A stretch of DNA of 64,000 nucleotides from Dryococelus australis (Eukaryota > Arthropoda > Insecta > Phasmatodea > Phasmatidae): assembly GCA_029891345.1 (NCBI GenBank), contig CM056993.1:224573924-224637923 (forward strand), given 5' to 3'. Numbering within the stretch: position 1 is the first letter of the stretch; every line of letters starts with the position of its first letter. Both the position numbers and the translations under genes were made by a program. Of the stretch, positions 56,721 through 64,000 are shown piece after piece. A model generated the notes under the pieces. It was not told the origin of the DNA. It saw only the letters and a list, made by a program, of their open reading frames with translations, and made no database searches.

Positions 56721-57605
56721 TCAACTTATATAATTCCGATCCTTCAGTCCATTAATGATGGAAGATATCTCGTTAATGCGTTCGAAATCTCCATCTTATT
56801 GCAAAGCGATTAAATGTCTGAGTCTATCAACACGTTCATTCAGGTCTTCGGTAAACATGTAATCCTCATTAACAGCATCTTCAGTCTTCTCCATTTCGCT
56901 GTTTGCAGCAAATTAACGAGCGTTCTCGACGCCTTCTCTCATTTTCACACCACTTGTCGAAGGAAACCCGTTGGTTAAATTTGTGGGAATGTCGAAAGAA
57001 TCATCCTTCTCATGAGATACCTCATCAATACTGTCTTCATAGTCATTACCAGCAATGCTTTCTTCATGATCGTCTTCCTCCTGTTTCATCCTCAATATAA
57101 AGTTTACTTTCTTTTGCAGGAGTCGCATGATCAACAGCAGTAGTTCGAGCCGACAACCGTTTGTTTTGAATTTCGTCGACTTTACGCGAAAGTGTTGCAA
57201 GTGTACATCGCACACAAACAGACTCTACTGCACTCATTCCGTCTTAAGAATTAACTGCCTCTTCATTATCGCCTGATGAAGCACCTTCATTATCGCCACC
57301 GATGCAGCATTGGGCAATGGCAACATCGCTTTCTGGATCCCAGTAGACGAACACTTGCAGATCTCAATGTGTTCTTTCCATATATCGCCCTGCATAAACT
57401 GCACAGTACCAATGTCGTATTGATTCACCGCGAGAAAAGGACTCTTTGTTCAGGCGGTTCTCTCATGTTACCGAGAATGATAGTTTTTTCTGAAGATCTT
57501 TCCACGGTAGCAACCCTACTTTACACATAATTTTCCAGAAGTGGTAGAAGGTACATGCATAGAGGTAAGCTCCATAGTAGACTTCTTACAATTGTTAGCT
57601 TCCAT
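56721..57605 (-). pseudogene. Unnamed C2HC zinc-finger protein family, copy 2 (left arm)
   Basis: The minus strand starts ATG at 57605 (MEANNCKKSTMELTSMHVPS). It then has a damaged finger (CYRGKIF... HERTA, second and last Cys lost and a stop inside), VQFMQGDIWKEHIEICKCSS, an acidic tract (EDDHEESIAGNDYEDSIDE) with IPTNLTNGFPSTSGVKM, and the tail EDLNERVDRLRHLIALQ, ending in TGA at 56721-56723. The start is chosen because the arm-to-arm similarity keeps an ATG at the matching site (59099/59102) in copy 3. Stops occur at several places. Copy 2 preserves the N- and C-terminal ends best. Confidence 0.65.
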
Positions 57606-57672
57606 GTTATCCACGAAAAACTGACGTTCTTTCTACACTAGCAAACTGTGTACCTACTTCGCCAAGCTACTG

Positions 57673-57674
<2 letters not shown>

Positions 57675-57720
<46 letters not shown>
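57675..57720. repeat. (TA)n microsatellite in left palindrome arm
   Basis: A TA run of about 46 bases. The mirror position in the right arm (58990-59033) holds a short TA run and then (GA)n. Confidence 0.95.
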
Positions 57721-57725
<5 letters not shown>

Positions 57726-58989
57726 TACTAACATATTCCCTCAGTGCAATTTAAGTATTTTCGTGCGTCCAATCAACGAGACAATTTGTCTAGTTTTTTT
57801 ATTACAATACCATTCAGTTATATCCTCAACAGTTTTTTTAAGACCAGCTCTTTGCTCCGTTTGAACTCATGCTCTGCAAATGATCGATCCTGCTCTGCAA
57901 ATGCCCATAAATGACCACTCCTGCTCCGTAAATTACACCCAAATTACCCCTTAATAACTTATAAATGACCCCAAAATGCCCCTCAAAATAACCCCCAAAT
58001 GACTCTTAATGAAACCTTTTGCTGTGCAAATGACCTCTTCTGAACCAAAAATGACCCATCATGCTATGCAAATGACCCCTCATACTCTAAAAATAGCCAC
58101 TCCTGCTTCGCAAATGACCTCTTCTGCTCCCCAAATGATCCCTCGTGTTCTGCAAACAGCCCTCTCCTTCTCCAAAAATGACCCCTAATGACTCCTACAT
58201 GAACCCTAAATGAACCTTAAGTGACCCGTAAATGACTCCAAAATTACCTCTAAATGACTTATTGTCGTGCATGTGGTGCTAATGGCAGTGCTAAGTGTGG
58301 TGGCAAGTGCAGTGCTAAATGTGGTGCTAAGTGCGGTGCATAAGGGGTCAGTTGCGACACATGAGAGGTCCCTTAGGAGTCGTTTAGGGTTCATGTAGGA
58401 GTCATTAGGGGTTATTTTTAGACCAGGAGGGGGCTATTTGCTGTGCATGAAGGATAATTTTCAGAGCAAAAAGGGTCATTTTCGGGCCGTAAGGGGTCAT
58501 TTGGGGAGCAGAAGAGATCATTGAGGGGTCATTTTCGGTGCAGAAGTGGTAATTTATGGAACAGGAGGGATTTAGGGAGCAGGAGGGTTCATTTGCAGAG
58601 CAGAAGGTTTTTTTTTTTGCGGATCAGGAGAGATCATTTGTGAAGCAGGAGGGGTCACTTGCGGAACAGAAGGGGTCATTTGCAAAACTGGAATGGTCAT
58701 TAAGGTAATTTGGGGATCATTTAGGAATCATTTAGGGGTCTATCAGAAGACATTTAGGTGTACTTTAGGTGTCATATGCGGAGCACAAGCGGTCATTTAG
58801 GGGGCATTTGCGGAGAAGGATGGGTAATTTTCAGAGCATGGGTTCAAACTGAGCAAAGAACTTGTCTTCAAGAAACTTTTGAAGATGTAACACTGACTGG
58901 TATTGTGATCAAGGAACTAAATTACATGTCTTGTTGAAAGGATGCATAAAAATTATTAAATCCCACTGATGAAATATGTTAGTAAGTTT
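57721..58989. repeat. Palindrome core built of a minisatellite of about 24 bp
   Basis: From 57860 to 58260 the plus strand repeats GCAAATGACCCCTCCTGCTC-like units. From 58370 to 58850 it repeats their reverse complement (GGGGTCATTTGCGGAGCAG). The centre (58270-58345) is a separate short tandem of GTGGTGCTAAGTGCAGTGCTAA. The outer 140 bases of each half (57721-57860 and 58850-58989) are single-copy and pair with each other. No coding content. Confidence 0.9.
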
Positions 58990-58999
58990 ATATATATAT

Positions 59000-59003
<4 letters not shown>

Positions 59004-59034
<31 letters not shown>
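59004..59034. repeat. (GA)n microsatellite in right palindrome arm
   Basis: A GA run of about 30 bases at the site that mirrors the left-arm TA run. Confidence 0.95.
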
Positions 59035-59035
<1 letters not shown>

Positions 59036-59098
59036 AGTAGCTAGGCAAAGTAGATACACAATTTGCTACTGTAGAAAGAAATCAGTTTTTTCATTAAA

Positions 59099-60200
59099 AT
59101 GATGCAAGCTAATGATTTTATAGGCCGTTCACGGCAAAGGGAGCACTTTTTAAGGTCCTTATAAATTTTTCCTTTCATCAACTTCCCATCTTCCTGCTGC
59201 TTTTTAATATAACCATTGCAGAGTGACCAATAAACAAAGTGTATACATTTCACCATCATCAAATTTAATGCCTGAGGCTGCAATAAGATATATTTATTAG
59301 CGGTTAATGCCTGTTGGGAGGGCCTTAAAAAGTGTTCACTTTATCGTGAACAGCCTATACGAAGTATTTTTTTTAGATCTTACCTCTATGGACGTACCTT
59401 CTCCCACTACTGGAGAATTCCATATACAACAGTGTTGCTACTGTGGAAAGATCTTCTGCAACAGCTATCATTCTCGGTGACATGAGAGAACTGCTTGTAC
59501 GAAGAATCCTTTTCTCGCGATAAGGCATTGCTATATTAGTACCGTGCAGTTTATGCACGGAGATACATTCAAGGAACACATTGAGATCTGTAAGGGTTCG
59601 TCTACTGGGAGCCAGCAAGTGATGTTGCCAATGCCCCATGCTGCATCAGTGGGTACTGATTCGTCAGGCGATAATGATGAAACTGTTAATGCTAAAGATG
59701 GAATGAGTGTAGCGGAGTCTGTTTGAATGGAATGCACACTTTGTATGGAATGTAGACTTGCAAGACTTTCGCGTGAAGTCGACGAACTTCAAAATTTATG
59801 GTTGTTGTATTTAAATACTGATGAAGACCATGCGACCCCTACAAAAGAAAGCAAACATATTGAGAATGAAACAGGAGGTGAGAACGATTATGAAGACATC
59901 ATTGATGATAATGATTTTGAAGACAGTGTTAATGAAGTATCTAATGAGAAGGATGGTGGTTCTCTCAACGTTCCCACACATTTCACCAACGAGTTTCCTT
60001 CGACAAGTTATGTGAAAATGGTAGAAGGCGCGAGAACTCTCGTTAACTTGCTGCAACGAGTTAAATGAAGAAGGCAGAAGATGCAGATAATACTAACTAC
60101 ATGTTTATCGAAGACCCGAATGAACTTGTTGATAGACTAAGACATTTGATTGCTTAGCAAAAAGATGGAGAGTTTTCCTACATTAACTAGATATCTTCAT
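59099..60200 (+). pseudogene. Unnamed C2HC zinc-finger protein family, copy 3 (right arm)
   Basis: Begins at ATG 59099/59102 (MQAND) and is split by the MITE at 59121-59357. The frame resumes with TSMDVPSPTTGE. Near 59430 the finger CCYCGKIFCNSYHSR continues, after a TGA where the consensus has Arg, as HERTACTKNPF: C-X2-C-X12-H-X4-C. Then come VQFMHGDTFKEHIEICKGSS, a stop, CTLCMECRLARLSREVDELQ, an acidic tract (ENDYEDIIDDNDFEDSVNE) with FTNEFPSTSYVKMVEGA, and the tail DPNELVDRLRHLIA at about 60110-60160. Similarity to copy 2 fades near 60230. Several stops and the insertion show that it is dead. Confidence 0.65.
59121..59357. mobile_element. MITE, 237 bp, with TA target duplication
   Basis: Ends TAGGCCGTTCACGG and, inverted, TAGGCTGTTCACGA. 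The TIRs continue through CACTTTTTAAGG for about 35 bases. TA flanks both sides (59119-59120, 59358-59359), as for Tc1/mariner-type insertions. The uninterrupted left arm of the palindrome shows the empty site. No complete transposase is present. Confidence 0.85.
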
Positions 60201-60230
60201 TATATGTATTACACAGAGGAATGTGTAGTA

Positions 60231-61576
60231 ACTGTAACTTCACCACAATTTCCGTAACTTTATGAGAAGATTATGTGGTCAATTTTTTTGTTCATCAAAA
60301 TTTGCTTTAGGTTTACGGAATAATAAATATACAAAACTGACAGAACTATAGACATCAACTAATTATTTGGCTAATGATATTAGTACTATAATCGGATCAC
60401 GACTACAGGGCGGTATTTTTCATCTCGCCGTGAGCCGTGTATGTGTGAATAATATGTTCTGGAGAAAATTATTCAAAACCTAAATGTCAAATAAACGTAA
60501 GTTTTATTTTAATTGAAAATTGTATATTGATACAGTAGCTAAGTTGTTAGCTATGGTGGCGTGAATTATTTATACATATTGCGCGACCTAAAATCTGAAT
60601 CATGTAAGAGTAATTTATAAATAAAACTATAGAACTCAATTGAGATAGTTACAGAGCAAATTTCGACATTTGACAAGGTCAGTAAAAGATCTTGTTATAT
60701 ATCGCGCATTCCCATGGCTCTGGCTTCCACGCTAGCCAGAAAGCGAACACGTATGCAGACGGAATATTCCTGGCCCGGAGCCAAGAAGGCGATCGATTGG
60801 GCAATATCACGCTAAGGTTGCCTTGACCCCAAGCAAACCTCGCAATAATTTTTCACACAGGTCAACATAGTCCCAAATTATTCATGTTGACCATTTAAGA
60901 CCGATTTGCAGCATTATGTATATTAGTACTCTAATTATTTTACGAATTTTTTTCATTATGAATGCATGTATAATAGTGTCGGGCTCTGTACCAAGACTTA
61001 TATTTCTCTACCGAGACATACACCCCTGTTCGAATGATAATAATTCTCACGATAATAACTGTATGCGTTATATTCCTTGGCGAAAGGTTAGGTTTTGTGA
61101 GCCGAGCTGTAGAGAAGATGAGGTGTGTGGATGTAGATATGTGTGTGAGACATGAGGTGCAGGGCAGGTTCCCTTCGCTGTCAGGCCGCCCCCACAGCAG
61201 CTGTGTGGTGCAGGGGCACTGCGGCCTAACTTACAGTCGATCGATCGATCCACGCTCAAGTCGACCAGCACCGCGCCACCGCTGTTTTACCCGGCCAGCG
61301 TGGGTAGTATCACACAGTAACTTGCATTCTCTCTCCTCGAGTAGTTGTGAACAGAATGTGTATACAACACTTTGTGTCTGCATACACAGTAAGGCGTGGC
61401 ATTAGTGGAACATTATTTTAGCGACTGTATTTCTAAATTAATATCTTTATAAATTCTTTTTCTCGTATTTGGCTAAATTACAGAACCTCATAACTCCATA
61501 TGAGGGACATAATAGGGTACTAACTAAAGGAAAATAGTAGAGATAAGCTATTCTATCAGCAGAAAAACAGTCAAAA
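60231..61576. other. Region without a recognisable gene
   Basis: AT-rich except 61080-61410, which is GC-richer and includes ATCGATCGATC and C-rich phrases. The frames there have no recognisable motif. It may be part of an unidentified LTR or a host exon, but I cannot support either. Confidence 0.4.
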
Positions 61577-62364
61577 TACCGGATGTTCACAAAGGGTAAT
61601 AAACACCATAGTACGGGAAATTCGTACAAATCGAGCATATTTAACCATCCATAGTTAACCCTCTAATTGCAATGGCAATGCGCATGGGCGGATAGGCAAT
61701 CACAATAACTAACCTACAGGTAGTGCACTGAAATGACAATTTATTTACACATTCGGGCTGAAGGCATAAGGACAGAGTGTCTGTTCGATGTCTCTGTTCA
61801 AAGTGTGTGTTTAAACTCTCAACCACCGCCAGTCACACATGCCGTGCAGCGCTGAAGTATGTTGCAAAGCACATGTGTAAAGGTTCCCGTCGTATTGAGC
61901 TCATCCCTCGTGTCAAGTGGTGTGGCATACACCATCGATATGATGCTGCCCCACAGCCAGAAGTCAGGTGGTGTGATGTCAGGTGAGCGTGGTGGCCATG
62001 CTATGGAGCCTCCCCTACCTCTCCACCGGTTGGCACGTCTAGGTGCTGACGAACTGCATTGACACCACATAGCCTCACGAGCATCTAAAGGAACTTCCTC
62101 CAAGTGCTCCAGTAACACGTCCTGCAGGAACTGAAGATACGTAGCAGCTCCGAGACTGCGCCCGTGCGGTACTGAGCAGTGTTATCAGGCACGCAGACCT
62201 GCTCACAGACTGGGTACAATGCCAAATACACAAGGTTGCATACCCGCCCCTGTACAGTGTCACTGCCATTAGCAGGTTAGCTACGGCGTTAGACTAAGGG
62301 TTCCTTGATGAAATATGATCCATTTATACTACCTACCCAATTCATTTTTCGTGAACATCCGATA
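61577..62364 (-). mobile_element. Deleted mariner-like element, about 790 bp (copy D)
   Basis: The ends TACCGGATGTTCAC (61577) and, inverted, TATCGGATGTTCAC (ending 62364) form short TIRs with TA at both edges. The inside holds the C-terminal part of a mariner-like transposase on the minus strand. The length is about half that expected for an intact element, so the N-terminal half has been lost. Its TIRs differ from those of copies A to C. Confidence 0.8.
61819..62200 (-). pseudogene. Mariner-like transposase C-terminal part
   Basis: The minus-strand frame 62118-61819 contains RSPDITPPDFWLWGSIISMV, the block around the third catalytic Asp of mariner-like transposases, followed by YATPLDTRDEL. 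Just upstream (about 62040) NRWRGRGGSIAWPPRSPD fits the usual WIGRGGPxxWPPRSPD approach to that Asp. The first two catalytic regions are absent. It is clearly the same superfamily as copies A to C, but a distinct lineage judging by sequence and TIRs. Confidence 0.8.
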
Positions 62365-63371
62365 TAAAGCTTTTATACACAATCGTATATAGCTTTCATA
62401 CACAATCGAACATGTAAAAATATAAAACTTACGAGGTTTTGGAATTAAGCTACCAACACAGGCTTTACTAAACGCAACATTAAAGTCACACTATTCCCTG
62501 ACATTTTTTGAACTTTTCACAGAACCTTCTTATGTCCTGGAGGTTATACGCCTTTCATAAAAAGAAAGTTTGCCCAAAAATACTTTTAAAATCTATCATT
62601 TTCAAATAAATATACATAAATTACTAACATCAAGCGAAACATGAATTATGGCTGTATGTTTCAAGGATGTATTCATATTTACTGCATCATAAGCGAATTA
62701 AAATTTTTGATTAATTAATTAATTTAAAATGCATAGAAAATTAAAACTTACGAGACGTAATATTGAAAATCATTTACAGGTATCACATAACATATTGGCT
62801 AAGAGCCAATTGTCTTACAAAAAGAAGTAAATTATTAATTTTATTATTTTTAACGGTGAAGTGATGGCCAAGTGTATGTGGATTTTTCTAATAGCGTGAA
62901 CGCGAAGACAGCGACAACTAACGCTGTAATTTAGTCACGATTTCAACAGTCAATAACATATCACTAAAATCCTTCTTTCAGACGTTCACGGTGATATTTT
63001 CTCAAAGGTGATGACATGTCAGCCCACTTTATGTAAATAAAAGCTGATTAAAGGAAATATGTTCGAAAAAAAAATTTATAATTCATGTTGAAACGTTTAT
63101 AATTTTATGTCCGTAGAGGAGATTCAATACACCTTATTTCTTTGTGTCCTTACAACGTTTAAATGATACAGCTGTAAATTAAAAATGAATTAGTTATTAT
63201 TTCCTTTAAAAGATAGTGGTTTTGAAACTTATACTTAATCACTACGCCAGTTAATATACATAAAGGGGACTATGCAATCGAATAAATATTCAAAAACTGA
63301 AATGGAAATTGAAATAGAAACACTAGTGTGTTCTCTCAGCCAGCAAAATTTGTGGCAAACTAAACAGGTCT

Positions 63372-63444
<73 letters not shown>

Positions 63445-64000
63445 GATATTGATATAGCAATCACGAAACAAATCGTAGGGTAAGTGTTTTTTATTTTATC
63501 ATTTAATTTGGTCTCGCGAATTTTAAAATATGCGAACTAGAAGATTTTAGTTCCCTCTCAAGTATTAAAAAAAATTACTAGTTTCGAAGTCAAAAAGTCA
63601 AGTGTCGACAAAACACTCACGCCGTTTAGCTTGATAGTGGATAAACTAGAAGTGTTTTGGAAAAATAACTTATCAAGAATAGAAATGTTCATTTCACTTG
63701 TTATTTTGATATACTTCAAGGCCCTCTTAAAATTTATGTTATTGTTGGTTGTGCCTAGTTTCATCTTGATGTTTTTCCTCTAAAAGAGAAATTGTATGAA
63801 CTAACATAGAAAATGCAATACATAGGTATCGTTACAAGACGCCAGAGGGGCGTATCTGAGTTCGTGATGGATGGAAGTCTTAATAAAAATAATGCACCTA
63901 AATTTGATTTCAGTTTTTCACATAACTATTATTTACAGCCTTAATATATCTATATCCACTATAACTATTTTTATTTCTCAATAAACGCAGTTTGTAATGT
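62365..64000. other. AT-rich stretch without a gene
   Basis: No coding or RNA feature recognised. A (TA)n run lies at about 63377-63440. Confidence 0.5.
63377..63440. repeat. (TA)n microsatellite
   Basis: A pure TA run of about 63 bases. Confidence 0.95.

Larger units (their letters stand above)
56700..60230. mobile_element. Large diverged palindrome with divergent zinc-finger genes (candidate foldback element)
   Basis: Matching inverted landmarks all share one centre near 58355. AAACTTACTAACATAT (57721) pairs with ATATGTTAGTAAGTTT (ending 58989). GCTACTGCT (ending 57674) pairs with AGCAGTAGC (from 59033). The coding arms at 56721-57605 and 59099-60200 pair along their length, apart from a 237-bp MITE in the right arm. 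The arms differ by substitutions, indels and unlike microsatellites at the same site ((TA)n left, (GA)n right), so this is an old inverted duplication rather than a sequencing foldback. Each arm carries one zinc-finger ORF read outward. Confidence 0.85.

Noticed and set aside
56700-60230. Palindrome as a library or sequencing foldback artefact
   Set aside because: The arms differ by many substitutions, a private insertion and different microsatellites. A foldback artefact would give nearly identical arms.
61080-61410. Host exon in the GC-rich patch
   Set aside because: Frames are short, no motif is recognised, and splice sites are not convincing.

Overview
This is repeat-dense animal genomic DNA, most likely from an insect with a large genome. 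Possibly it is a hemimetabolous lineage such as a stick insect, cockroach or orthopteran, but that narrower placement is inference. The grounds are: one recognisable host exon (FBXL16, 30771-31062, plus strand) with canonical splice sites and very long flanking introns; Ty3/gypsy elements with an envelope gene whose cleavage region resembles insect errantivirus/baculovirus-F-type envelopes; many mariner/Tc1-type remnants; and AT-rich intergenic or intronic DNA full of (TA)n runs. I see no bacterial features, operons, rRNA or CRISPR. Almost every protein-like stretch is broken by stops or frameshifts.

Layout. 1-344: 3' end of a mariner-like element. 879-8174: a decayed gypsy element on the minus strand (gag, protease, RT/RNase H, integrase, probable envelope tail), invaded by a 1.18-kb foldback element set between (TA)n runs. 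8466-9048 and 19176-19747: two copies of one LTR in the same orientation, with minus-strand TATA and AATAAA signals. They bracket a second decayed gypsy/errantivirus-like element (gag 16842 down to envelope 10117). 21240-25740: a degenerate higher-order tandem repeat block, including a 118-bp tandem and a 24-base G run. 27606-29045, 35169-36518 and 61577-62364: mariner-like elements with terminal inverted repeats (TIRs). 30771-31062: the FBXL16 exon. 31490-32055: a foldback element with internal tandem units. 37590-37915 and 38310-39120: PIF/Harbinger-like and Tc1-like transposase remnants. 41341-41878: a solo LTR with a 4-bp target-site duplication (TSD). 43773-45544: a broken gene of an unnamed family with Cys/His zinc-binding motifs.

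The most unusual structure is 56700-60230, a diverged palindrome of about 3.5 kb centred near 58355. Each arm carries a copy, read outward, of the same unnamed zinc-finger protein: a C-X2-C-X12-H-X4-C finger, an EHIEICK-type motif, an acidic tract and a leucine-rich tail. A third copy lies alone at 47685-48400. The core arms are built of a roughly 24-bp minisatellite. I could not match the protein to a named family and regard it as the best candidate here for an undescribed mobile or foldback element.

How the parts relate. The window is probably mostly intronic or flanking DNA of FBXL16 colonised by nested elements. Apart from that exon I see no gene I would call functional. All coordinates of repeats and TIRs were set by eye, and ends may be off by several bases.
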